Of a DNA stretch of 12,763 nucleotides, positions 1-6,609 are shown one piece after another (the stretch's first letter is position 1; every line of letters starts with the position of its first letter). A program made the translations under genes and the position numbers. The notes beneath the pieces were generated by a model. It saw nothing but the letters and a program-made list of their open reading frames with translations. It was not told the DNA's origin and ran no database searches. The stretch spans positions 1 through 12,763 of the forward strand of contig SBHH01000343.1 in NCBI GenBank assembly GCA_006226265.1, written 5' to 3'. The DNA is from Alphaproteobacteria bacterium (GTDB lineage Bacteria; Pseudomonadota; Alphaproteobacteria; Sneathiellales; Sneathiellaceae).

Positions 1-47
1 CTTTTGCCGGAGCCCTTTTCCGGCCATTTGCGGCTGGAAAATTCAGC

Positions 48-76
48 TTGACAGGAGCAGGCGCTCTCGCTAATTT
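48..76 (+). promoter_or_regulatory. Sigma-70-like promoter for the catabolic operon
   Basis: A perfect -35 box TTGACA (48-53) is followed, after exactly 17 bp, by TAATTT (71-76), which keeps the important T1, A2 and T6 of the -10 consensus. Transcription would start near 82-84 and leave a leader of about 150 nt before the first gene at 236. No other -35/-10 pair as good is visible between here and that start. The region upstream (1-47) contains no coding sequence I can recognise and is probably the spacer after a preceding gene. Called by eye from the consensus; the start site is inferred. Confidence 0.6.
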
Positions 77-85
77 TGGTCTTAA

Positions 86-104
86 ATAAGAACAAAATTC
101 TTAT
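86..104. promoter_or_regulatory. 19-bp palindrome, candidate operator
   Basis: The arms ATAAGAA (86-92) and TTCTTAT (98-104) are perfect reverse complements around a CAAAA centre. The element lies at about +3 to +21 relative to the predicted transcription start, a typical position for a repressor that blocks initiation or early elongation. Its right half overlaps a second symmetry, TTCT-TATATC-AGAA (98-111), whose layout resembles sites I associate with IclR-family regulators of CoA and aromatic-acid operons. The regulator family is a guess; the palindrome itself is seen directly. Confidence 0.5.
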
Positions 105-125
105 ATCAGAACAAAATAGCTTATT

Positions 126-144
126 AAGCGATCAAAAATCGCTT
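126..144. promoter_or_regulatory. 19-bp palindrome with the same CAAAA centre
   Basis: The arms AAGCGAT (126-132) and ATCGCTT (138-144) are perfect reverse complements around CAAAA (133-137). Arm length and central sequence match the palindrome at 86-104, although the arm sequences differ. In RNA this would be a 7-bp stem with a short T-run after it (143-146), so a weak attenuator hairpin is an alternative to a protein-binding site. Confidence 0.4.
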
Positions 145-152
145 TTACTGGG

Positions 153-168
153 TGATCTTGTCAGATCA
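153..168. promoter_or_regulatory. Inverted repeat in leader, possible operator
   Basis: TGATCT (153-158) and AGATCA (163-168) are perfect inverted arms around TGTC. Dyads of this size are common binding sites for GntR- or LysR-type regulators, but I cannot assign a family. It sits in the transcribed leader about 68 bp before the first start codon. Confidence 0.3.
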
Positions 169-235
169 GCAGCCATGTTTCGGCAAAATGGAAGCCTTGT
201 TTTGGGAATCAGGAAAAGACGAGGGAGGTTCGTGA

Positions 236-1117
236 ATGTTGTTTCGAAGCTTATTCTTTGCCCCTGCAAACAGGCCCGATCTGCTGGCCAAGTTCCCAAG
301 GTTTTCGGCCGATTGCTATGCGGTTGATCTGGAAGACGGCACGCCGCCTGATGACAAGATAGCCGCGCGCGAAGCACTCGCCGGAAATATCGATATGCTG
401 AGAAAGGCCGATGTCAAAGGCCTTGTCTATGTGCGTGTGAATGAACCGGGCTCCTCTTTCTTTGATGAGGATGTTGCGGCGGCCGTTAAATGCGACATTG
501 ACGGTATTATCATTCCCAAGCTGGAAACTCCGGAACAATGCGATCCGATTATTTCCGCCATTGCAGCGGCCGAGAAGGCGGATGCCGGGAAACGTCCTGT
601 CCGCATCATGGGCGGGATCGAATCCATGCTGGGTGTCGTGAATGTCAATGAGCTTTGCCGCGCGAATGATCGGATGAGTTCGGTCTTCTTTGGTGCGGAA
701 GATTATGCATCGGACCTTGGGGCCCGCCGGACGAAGGAGGGGGATGAAGTGCTCTATGCCCGCTCCCGCGTTGTGCTGGCGGCGAAGGTTGCCGGGATCG
801 TCGCGATCGATCAGGCGGTCATCGACGTGCGGAATGACGAACAATGCCGGACCGATGCGAGCAAAGGACGTGATCTCGGCTATGAAGGCAAAATATGCGT
901 CATTCCCCGGCAAATTGATATCTGTAACCGTGTCTATGCACCAACGGACGAAGAGGTTGCGGAGGCGGAAGAAGTCGTCGCGGTCTACAGAGATGCCATG
1001 TCGAAAGGCATCGGGACGATTGACTTCAAGGGAAAGATGATTGACGGCCCGCTTCTCAAGCGGGCAGAGGCAACTCTCGTCATTTCGGCAATCATCAAAA
1101 AGCGGGAGAGTGCCTGA
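236..1117 (+). CDS. CitE/HpcH-family acyl-CoA lyase
   Basis: 293-residue protein of the citrate lyase beta-subunit / malyl-CoA lyase family (HpcH/HpaI aldolase, TIM barrel), cytoplasmic. Members cleave or form C-C bonds of (methyl)malyl-, citramalyl- or citryl-type CoA esters with Mg2+. Family signatures seen: the N-terminal RSLFFAPANRP, the DLEDGTP strand at 31-37, Arg67 in YVRVNE (CoA/substrate contact), Glu129 in GGIESMLGV and Asp156 in FFGAEDYASDLG, the last two matching the expected metal ligands. Length is normal for the stand-alone lyases, and no acyl-carrier or CitF partner is nearby, so this is unlikely to be a true citrate lyase subunit. The ATG at 236 has GGGAGG at 223-228. It is first in the operon and its stop overlaps the next start by one base (TGATG). 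Exact substrate unknown; a citramalyl-CoA-type ester is a reasonable guess from the neighbours. Confidence 0.9.
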   Translation: MLFRSLFFAPANRPDLLAKFPRFSADCYAVDLEDGTPPDDKIAAREALAGNIDMLRKADVKGLVYVRVNEPGSSFFDEDVAAAVKCDIDGIIIPKLETPEQCDPIISAIAAAEKADAGKRPVRIMGGIESMLGVVNVNELCRANDRMSSVFFGAEDYASDLGARRTKEGDEVLYARSRVVLAAKVAGIVAIDQAVIDVRNDEQCRTDASKGRDLGYEGKICVIPRQIDICNRVYAPTDEEVAEAEEVVAVYRDAMSKGIGTIDFKGKMIDGPLLKRAEATLVISAIIKKRESA

Positions 1118-2388
1118 TGCGCGAACTTGTCATATCGGAACTGGATTTATCCGGCCTTATCAAAAAGTCGGAAACGGTGATGTGGGGCAATGCCTGCGCG
1201 GAGCCGCTGACCTTGACCGAGGCGCTGGTCGCGCAGCGGAAAAGCCTGGATAATGTCAATGTCTTCATGGCTTCGGCTTTCTCAAACACTTTCTCGCCGG
1301 AGCATGCCGAGGACTTGACATTTATTTCGACCGGCGGGGTCGGCAGCGCAGGCGTTCTCACGAAAATCGGCGCATGCGACGTGATCCCCTGTCACGTGTC
1401 CCAGGTCGCGGGCTATATCGAGATGGGAAAAATTCCCTGCGATGTCGTCTTCGTCCAGGTCAGCCCGCCGAACGAGCGCGGCGAATACAGTCTGGGTGCG
1501 ACCAGTGATTTCATCTATACCGCTGTTAAAAAGGCGCGGCTTGTCATCGCGGAGGTCAATAGCCAGACACCCCGGACAATCTGTGCGCAGCCTTTGACGG
1601 CGGAAGATATCGATTTCTGCATTTATTCCGACCGCCCGATGGTCGAGATGCAGTCAGCGACGGTTACGGATATCGATCGCAGGATTTCCGAGTTTGCCCA
1701 GCCCTTCATTCCGGAGAAGGCGACGCTTCAGGTCGGCATCGGCGGGGTTCCCGAAGCCCTGATGGCGGCTCTATGCTCCAGGCGTGGTCTTGGCATTCAC
1801 TCCGGCATGATTGGCGATAGTGTCGTAGATCTTGTCGAGGCGGGAGCGGTTACGAACGAGCATAAGGAGATCGACCCCGGTATCATTATCACGGGCGCGC
1901 TGATTGGGACAAAGAAGCTGTATGACTTCGCGGACAATAATTCCTTGCTCCGGATGGAGCCAGCCTCTGTCACCCATGATATCCGGGCCGTGGCGCAGCT
2001 TTCGAACTTTGTGTCCATGAACTCCGCCCTTGAAGTTGATTTGACTGGGCAGGTGAATGCCGAAGGAATCGGTGCGAAATATTTTGGCAGTGTCGGCGGG
2101 CAGGTGGATTATGTCCGCGCGGCGGGCCTTTCGCGGGGCGGATGTTCCCTCATTACTCTCAGAAGCTCGGCCAAGGGCGGCGCGATCAGTAAGATCGTTT
2201 CCCGCCTGTCCGGACCGGTCACGACGCCACGAAGCGATGTCGGCGTGATCGTGACCGAATTCGGCGCGGCGGACCTTCGCGGGCTTCCGCTTTCCCGGCG
2301 GATGAAGGCCATGATTTCCATCGCGCCGCCCGAACATCGCGAACGGCTTGAACGGGAAGCCTATGAACTGACAAAACTAAGCGCTTAA
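1117..2388 (+). CDS. Acetyl-CoA hydrolase/CoA-transferase-family protein lacking the usual Glu
   Basis: 423 residues, the length of the single-chain 4-hydroxybutyrate/butyrate CoA-transferase (AbfT/Cat2/RipA) group. The N-terminal CoA-transferase half is followed by the C-terminal half with GIIITGALIGTKKLYDFAD, the INSALEVDLTGQVNAE-like stretch (here MNSALEVDLTGQVNAEG), the GSVGG loop at 324-328 (glycine-rich oxyanion/CoA loop) and the terminal VTEFGAADLRG. Known transferases of this group carry a catalytic Glu in an H-(T/S)-E-M motif, which attacks the acyl-CoA to give a glutamyl-CoA intermediate. Here the motif reads H228-S-G230-M, so the nucleophile is absent. The protein may therefore be a hydrolase, work through another residue, or belong to a divergent subfamily. 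The start ATG overlaps the lyase stop (TGATG) and has GGGAGAG at 1103-1109, so translation is coupled. Family assignment is firm; the reaction is not. Confidence 0.88.
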   Translation: MRELVISELDLSGLIKKSETVMWGNACAEPLTLTEALVAQRKSLDNVNVFMASAFSNTFSPEHAEDLTFISTGGVGSAGVLTKIGACDVIPCHVSQVAGYIEMGKIPCDVVFVQVSPPNERGEYSLGATSDFIYTAVKKARLVIAEVNSQTPRTICAQPLTAEDIDFCIYSDRPMVEMQSATVTDIDRRISEFAQPFIPEKATLQVGIGGVPEALMAALCSRRGLGIHSGMIGDSVVDLVEAGAVTNEHKEIDPGIIITGALIGTKKLYDFADNNSLLRMEPASVTHDIRAVAQLSNFVSMNSALEVDLTGQVNAEGIGAKYFGSVGGQVDYVRAAGLSRGGCSLITLRSSAKGGAISKIVSRLSGPVTTPRSDVGVIVTEFGAADLRGLPLSRRMKAMISIAPPEHRERLEREAYELTKLSA

Positions 2389-2531
2389 CAGGGAGAGAAG
2401 ATGCGGTAGAGTTGGAAACCGGAAGAATTCTGTAATTTGCCGAAAAACAAGAACAACAGGCATTTCATCAGGCATCTTGCATCCGGGATCAGGCTCTCCG
2501 CATCGCATTCATAACAAGAAGGAAACCGGCC
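2389..2531 (+). other. Intergenic gap with a two-codon minigene
   Basis: The gap holds no recognisable gene or terminator. Directly after the upstream stop there is an SD-like GGGAGAG (2391-2397) followed by ATG-CGG-TAG (2401-2409), a two-codon reading frame. The nonamer GGAAACCGG occurs twice (2414-2422 and 2521-2529). The minigene may be chance or the remains of a decayed gene start; two-codon frames can trap ribosomes, but no such role is shown here. Confidence 0.3.
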
Positions 2532-3296
2532 ATGACAGAAGCCATACTGTTCGAAGAGAAGGACGATATTGCCGTCATTACCATAAACCGCCCCAAGCAG
2601 TTGAACTCGATCAACAAGGATGTCCGTGAAGGATTGCTTGCGGCATGGGAAAGGTTTGAACAATCCCCCGATCTGAAAGTCGCCATCCTGACGGGCTCCG
2701 GTGAAAAGGCATTCTGCGCTGGCATGGACCTGAAAGAGGCGGCCGATGCCATGCTTGGCGTTCTGGCGCGGGACTTTATCCCGATTGTCGGCGACAGCGT
2801 GACGGTGACTAAGCCGATTATCGCGGCGGTCAACGGCTTCGCCTTTGCAGGGGGCTGGCTTTTCGCCCAGATGTGCGATCTGTGTATCGCGTCGGAGAAT
2901 GCTGTTTTCGGGATCACCGAGGCGAAGGTCGGACGGGGCATGCCCTGGGCCGCGCCGCTTGGCAATATGATCCCGCCGCGCGTGATGATGGAGCTGCTGC
3001 TGACGGGCGATCCGCTGCCAGCCCAAAGGGCGCTTGAAATCGGCTTCGTCAACAAGGTGGTGCCGATCGCCGAGCTGCTTCCCGAAGCCATGGAAATGGC
3101 GCGGAGAATTGCGGCAAACGCGCCGCTAACTGTCAAGGCCGCGAAGGAGCTGGTCTATCTCTCCTCGGAAATGGGGCGGGGGGCCGCTTTGCGCGCCGCT
3201 TATCACCTGTTTGAGCCGGTCTATCGAAGTGAAGATGCCCTTGAAGGTCCGAGAGCCTTTGGAGAGAAGAGGGCGCCGAAATGGCAGGGCAAGTGA
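2532..3296 (+). CDS. Enoyl-CoA hydratase/isomerase (crotonase) family protein
   Basis: 254-residue crotonase-fold protein acting on CoA esters in the cytoplasm. Oxyanion-hole strands are clear: AFCAGMDL (Ala60-Leu67, with Ala63) and NGFAFAGG (101-108, with Gly107). The second acid of hydratases (rat Glu164) is present as Glu130 in GITEAKVG. The first (rat Glu144, in GGGCE) is replaced by Leu110 in GGWLFAQMCD. Ordinary syn-hydration normally needs both, so an isomerase, hydrolase, decarboxylase or another single-acid crotonase reaction is more likely. The C-terminal LLLTGDPLPAQRALEIGFVNKVVP is typical. The start ATG has AAGAAGGA at 2516-2523. It lies 143 bp after the CoA-transferase homologue, the widest gap in the upstream half of the operon, and is followed closely by the transporter genes. 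Family certain, reaction open. Confidence 0.9.
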   Translation: MTEAILFEEKDDIAVITINRPKQLNSINKDVREGLLAAWERFEQSPDLKVAILTGSGEKAFCAGMDLKEAADAMLGVLARDFIPIVGDSVTVTKPIIAAVNGFAFAGGWLFAQMCDLCIASENAVFGITEAKVGRGMPWAAPLGNMIPPRVMMELLLTGDPLPAQRALEIGFVNKVVPIAELLPEAMEMARRIAANAPLTVKAAKELVYLSSEMGRGAALRAAYHLFEPVYRSEDALEGPRAFGEKRAPKWQGK

Positions 3297-3324
3297 TCCT
3301 GATGCGAAAGGGAGGAACCGCGGC

Positions 3325-3855
3325 ATGATGGAGAAGATCGATCATGTGATTACGACGGTGGAGAAGAGCATCCTGACGCTGTCCTGCATCTGTCTGTTCG
3401 GCATCATGATCATTGTGACGGTCGACGTGGTGATGCGATATCTGTTTTCATCGCCGCTTGGCTGGTCCTATGACCTGATTTCGCTTTATCTTGCGACGCT
3501 TTTGTTTTTCGCCGCGGTCTCGGATACCTTCCGCCGCGGCAGCCATGTGAAGATTGAGCTGTTTGACAAGCTGGGTTCCGTCCGGGTCCGGGCGGTTCTG
3601 GAGGCAATCGGCTTTCTTTCGGCGCTTGTTCTCTTCTACATCATGTTTCAGGTCAGTCTGGAAGACGGTGTGAATAGCTTTCTGGGCGGAGATGTGATCA
3701 GCGGGGCCATCGCCTGGCCGACATGGTTACAATATTTATTCGCCTCTTTCGGTTTTGGTCTGCTCTCCATCCGTATTCTGTTCACGATTGCGGAACGGAT
3801 ACAGGTCGTCGTAACGGGAGTGTCCCTTTCCCGTGCCGTCGAGCATCTGGAATAG
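3325..3855 (+). CDS. dctQ: TRAP transporter small permease (DctQ family)
   Basis: 176-residue inner-membrane protein with four hydrophobic segments (about 16-38, 49-66, 88-110 and 128-152), the layout of the DctQ subunit of tripartite ATP-independent periplasmic transporters. Typical features include VTVDVVMRYLF at the end of helix 1, the LGWSYDLISLYL stretch leading into helix 2, and the RRGSHVKIELF loop after helix 2. It pairs with DctM to import organic acids using the Na+ gradient. The ATG at 3325 is chosen because GGGAGG (3310-3315) precedes it by 9 nt; an in-frame start at 3211 would overlap the crotonase gene by 86 bp and lacks such a site. ATG 3328 is also possible. The large permease begins 12 bp after its stop. 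Confidence 0.9.
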   Translation: MMEKIDHVITTVEKSILTLSCICLFGIMIIVTVDVVMRYLFSSPLGWSYDLISLYLATLLFFAAVSDTFRRGSHVKIELFDKLGSVRVRAVLEAIGFLSALVLFYIMFQVSLEDGVNSFLGGDVISGAIAWPTWLQYLFASFGFGLLSIRILFTIAERIQVVVTGVSLSRAVEHLE

Positions 3856-3867
3856 GGAGATCCTGAA

Positions 3868-5154
3868 ATGATGATGTTTCTTGGTATCCTTGTTCTGCTG
3901 GTCATGCTTGTTTTCGGCATGCCGGTCGCTTTCGCGCTTGGGATTGCCGGTATGGCGGGACTTTTCACGATCGGCGGCCTGCCCATGGTGGAAGGCGTTC
4001 TCCGGACGGTCGCCTTGTCGACGACGTCGTCCTATGAGCTTCTGACCATTCCGATGTTCATCCTGATGGCGGAGTTCATTATCGTCAGCCGCATTGCGGA
4101 TGAACTTTTCGATTGCGCCGCCACCTGGATCGGACGGACGCCGGCGGGACTTGCCATTTCGACGGCGATTGCCGGGGCGGGCTTCGGCGCGATTTCAGGA
4201 TCGAGCACGGCCTCCGCCGCGACTTTGTCGGCAACGACCATCCCGGCGATGCTGCGGAATAACTACAATCCCCGCTTTGCGGCGGGCGTTGTCGCCATTT
4301 CCGGGCCGCTTGCCATGCTGATCCCACCGAGTATTGCCCTGATCCTCTATGGCCTGATTGCGGATATCAGCGTCAGCAAGCTGCTGATTGCCGGGATCGT
4401 GCCGGGCGTTCTGGTCACATGCGTTATCATATTGACCTCGCTTCTGCTGGTGTTCCTGTTTCCGAATTTTGCCCCGGCGGGCAGGGCCTATACCATGGCG
4501 GAGAAATTCCGCTCCCTGAAGATCGTCGGGCCGATGGTCGTGCTGATCAGTCTGGTGACAGGCTGCATTTATCTCGGGATTGCGACGCCAACGGAATCGG
4601 CAAGCCTTGGCGCGTTCGGCGCCATGTGCATCGCACTCGCTCGCAAGCGGCTTTCCGTTGAAAGCTTTTATATGGCGATGCGCAAAGCGGCGGCGACCAG
4701 TTGCATGATCGTCATGATCATCATCTGCGCGCATATCTTCAGCTATTATTTCACCCTGACCGGGGTTACGCAGAATCTCGTGGCGCTGGTCGCAGGACTG
4801 AAAGTGGATAGCTGGATGATCCTGACGCTGATCATAATGCTGTATCTTGTGCTCGGCTGTTTCATGGATCAGATCGCGATCCTGTTTCTGACCGTGCCCA
4901 TTACCCTGCCGATCATTCTTGCCCTCGGCTATGACCCGTTCTGGTTCGGCGTCGTTGTGATCATCACAGCGGAGATCGGCCTGGTGACGCCGCCGATAGG
5001 TCTGAATGTCTTTGTCGTCTCCGCCTATTCCGACGTCAAGGTGAAGGACATTTTCATCGGCGTATCGCCGCATGTGGTCGCCCATCTGTTCATCATCGCG
5101 CTGCTGGCGATTTTTCCGGCAATCGTGACCTGGCTGCCGGAGAGTGTTCGCTAG
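3868..5154 (+). CDS. dctM: TRAP transporter large permease (DctM family)
   Basis: 428-residue polytopic membrane protein, full length for DctM (about 425-430 residues, roughly a dozen helices), forming the Na+-coupled transport channel. Family marks: the N-terminal GMPVAFALGIAG, the IPMFILMAEFI segment, the serine/alanine-rich GFGAISGSSTASAATLSA hairpin, IPPSIALILYGLIADISV with IAGIVPGV, and the C-terminal mirror repeat GCFMDQIAILFLTVPI with EIGLVTPPIGLNVFV. AGGGAGA (3854-3860) sits 7 nt before the ATG. The genes alongside point to a short-chain or branched dicarboxylate or hydroxy acid as cargo, but the specificity subunit DctP is not in this window, so the substrate cannot be read from sequence. 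Confidence 0.95.
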   Translation: MMMFLGILVLLVMLVFGMPVAFALGIAGMAGLFTIGGLPMVEGVLRTVALSTTSSYELLTIPMFILMAEFIIVSRIADELFDCAATWIGRTPAGLAISTAIAGAGFGAISGSSTASAATLSATTIPAMLRNNYNPRFAAGVVAISGPLAMLIPPSIALILYGLIADISVSKLLIAGIVPGVLVTCVIILTSLLLVFLFPNFAPAGRAYTMAEKFRSLKIVGPMVVLISLVTGCIYLGIATPTESASLGAFGAMCIALARKRLSVESFYMAMRKAAATSCMIVMIIICAHIFSYYFTLTGVTQNLVALVAGLKVDSWMILTLIIMLYLVLGCFMDQIAILFLTVPITLPIILALGYDPFWFGVVVIITAEIGLVTPPIGLNVFVVSAYSDVKVKDIFIGVSPHVVAHLFIIALLAIFPAIVTWLPESVR

Positions 5155-5217
5155 GGCCTTTGACGCGCGCAGGTAGGATGAAATCAATTTTCTGAAGGAT
5201 TAAGAGGAAAGATCAAA

Positions 5218-6333
5218 ATGAAAAACAAACTTTGCGAAATGTTCGGTATCGATGTGCCTATTTTTGCATTTTCGCATTGCCGGGATGTCATCGTCGAAGT
5301 CTCAAAGGCGGGCGGCATGGGCGTGCTTGGAATGGCGCGCATGGATCCGGAACGCCTGGAAGAGGAACTCAACTGGATCGATGATCATATCGACGGCAAG
5401 CCCTACGGCATCGATGTGCTGATGTCCGGCAATGTGAAGGATTCCGGAAATCTGAAATACGAACCGGAGAAGCTACTGCCGAAAGAGCAGGTCGAGTTTG
5501 TCCGCAAAATGCTGGATGATGCCGGTGTGCCGCCGCTGCCCGAAGCGGAAGAGGAGACGATCCGGCGCGATATCGTCAAGGGGATGAACTTCACGCCGCG
5601 TGAAAGCCTAGACATGATCGACAGGGCGATGAGCCATCCGATCAAGCTTATCGTTAATGCGCTCGGAACGCCGCCTGCGCAGCTGATTGAAACCGCTCAC
5701 AGCAAGGGCATCAAGGTTGCCGCGCTTGCCGGCAAACCGAAACATGCCATCAAGCACAAGGAGGCGGGCTGCGACTTTGTTATCGCGGTCGGGACCGAAG
5801 CCGGCGGACATACGGGCGAGATTTCCTCTCTTGTTCTCTGGCCGAGCATTGTCGATGCCGTCGATCCGATGCCGGTTCTCGGCGGTGGGGGCGTCGGACG
5901 GGGGCGGCAGCTTGCCGCGGCCCTGTCGCTCGGATGCGAAGGCGTCTGGTGCGGTTCTATCTGGCTCAAGACCGCCCAGAGTGAAGTGCCGCCGGAAATC
6001 AAGCAGAAGATGTTTGAGGCAGAGGCAAATGATGCCATTCTGACACGAAGTGTTACCGGCAAGCCCTGCCGGACGCTCAACAATAAATTCTCGCAGGCCT
6101 GGAACGCGCCAGGGGCGCCGGAATGCCTTCCGGCTCCGCTTCAGAACTACCTCTGGTGGCAGGAAGGTCGTTCCCGGGTCGAGCGTGTGCGGGCCAAGGA
6201 CTTTCTGACCTATCCCGTCGGCCAGATTGTCGGGGAAATGAACGAGGAAACCAGCGTGAAGGAAGTCGTTTATGACTTCATCAACGAACTGCTGGAATCC
6301 AAGGAGCGGATGGACCGGATGCTGAGTGAATAG
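5218..6333 (+). CDS. Nitronate monooxygenase / 2-nitropropane dioxygenase family flavoprotein
   Basis: 371-residue FMN-binding TIM-barrel protein. The N-terminal MFGIDVPIFAFSHCRDVIVEVSKAGGMGVLG is the usual NMO-family start. GTEAGGHTG (192-200) carries His198, the position of the family's catalytic His, and LGGGGVGRGRQLAAAL (from Leu221) is the FMN phosphate-binding stretch, followed by GVWCGSIWL. An acidic, charged insertion at about residues 65-125 distinguishes it from short bacterial NMOs. Family members include true nitronate oxidases, enoyl-ACP reductase (FabK) and the IpdC-type reductase of steroid-ring CoA degradation. Its place among CoA-ester enzymes makes an acyl-CoA redox role at least as likely as nitronate oxidation. 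AGAGGAAA (5203-5210) lies 7 nt before the ATG; it is 63 bp downstream of dctM. Confidence 0.85.
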   Translation: MKNKLCEMFGIDVPIFAFSHCRDVIVEVSKAGGMGVLGMARMDPERLEEELNWIDDHIDGKPYGIDVLMSGNVKDSGNLKYEPEKLLPKEQVEFVRKMLDDAGVPPLPEAEEETIRRDIVKGMNFTPRESLDMIDRAMSHPIKLIVNALGTPPAQLIETAHSKGIKVAALAGKPKHAIKHKEAGCDFVIAVGTEAGGHTGEISSLVLWPSIVDAVDPMPVLGGGGVGRGRQLAAALSLGCEGVWCGSIWLKTAQSEVPPEIKQKMFEAEANDAILTRSVTGKPCRTLNNKFSQAWNAPGAPECLPAPLQNYLWWQEGRSRVERVRAKDFLTYPVGQIVGEMNEETSVKEVVYDFINELLESKERMDRMLSE

Positions 6334-6609
6334 GCGTTTCCATTCGATTCTTGACGGAAACGTCCCGCCTTTCGGATTAATTCCTCCCAACGAATACCGG
6401 AAGGTGGGGCGTTCATTGTCACCAACATGCGGATCGGCAAAGGTGAGGAAAAGCGGAAACGATGGCAGTCTCCGATGGTTACTGTGTCTGCTTCTGACAA
6501 CAGGTTGCGTTCTTCCTCCTTTTTGGCAAGTTTAGCGTGACAGGATATGGGGGAATGGGGCAATCTGGGCAAAACGATAAGGAACTCAGTCAGTGGAGGA
6601 AATGAGTAC
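6334..6609 (+). other. 276-bp gap before the acyl-CoA ligase
   Basis: No convincing gene is present. Immediately after the upstream stop, CGTTTCC (6335-6341) can pair with GGAAACG (6356-6362), but no T-run follows, so it is not a standard terminator. A second possible pairing involves CCTTTCGG near 6368 and CCGGAAGG near 6400. A weak promoter candidate, TTGGCA (6523-6528) with 17 bp to TATGGG (6546-6551), would give the ligase and dehydrogenase their own transcript. The gap may be a processing site or internal promoter; the evidence for either is thin. Confidence 0.3.

Noticed and set aside
6..24. Hairpin GCCGGA/TCCGGC as terminator of a preceding gene
   Set aside because: The stem is real but no T-run follows, and the preceding gene is outside the window, so its role cannot be judged.
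251..913. 220-codon minus-strand frame, and a similar one at 2489-3136
   Set aside because: Both mirror clear + strand enzymes (CitE-like lyase, crotonase) and show no motifs or ribosome sites of their own.
236..1117. True citrate lyase beta subunit (citE)
   Set aside because: No citD, citF, citC or citX/G genes are nearby; the operon context fits a stand-alone CoA-ester lyase.
3211..3325. Longer N-terminus for the TRAP small permease
   Set aside because: It would overlap the crotonase gene by 86 bp and add a charged non-family extension; GGGAGG before ATG 3325 marks the better start.
4195..5187. 330-codon open frame on the minus strand
   Set aside because: It is antisense to dctM, its translation is rich in His/Arg/Asp/Gln with no family likeness, and dctM is unmistakable.
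6335..6362. CGTTTCC/GGAAACG hairpin as intrinsic terminator
   Set aside because: A 14-base loop and no T-run afterwards; not a credible rho-independent terminator.
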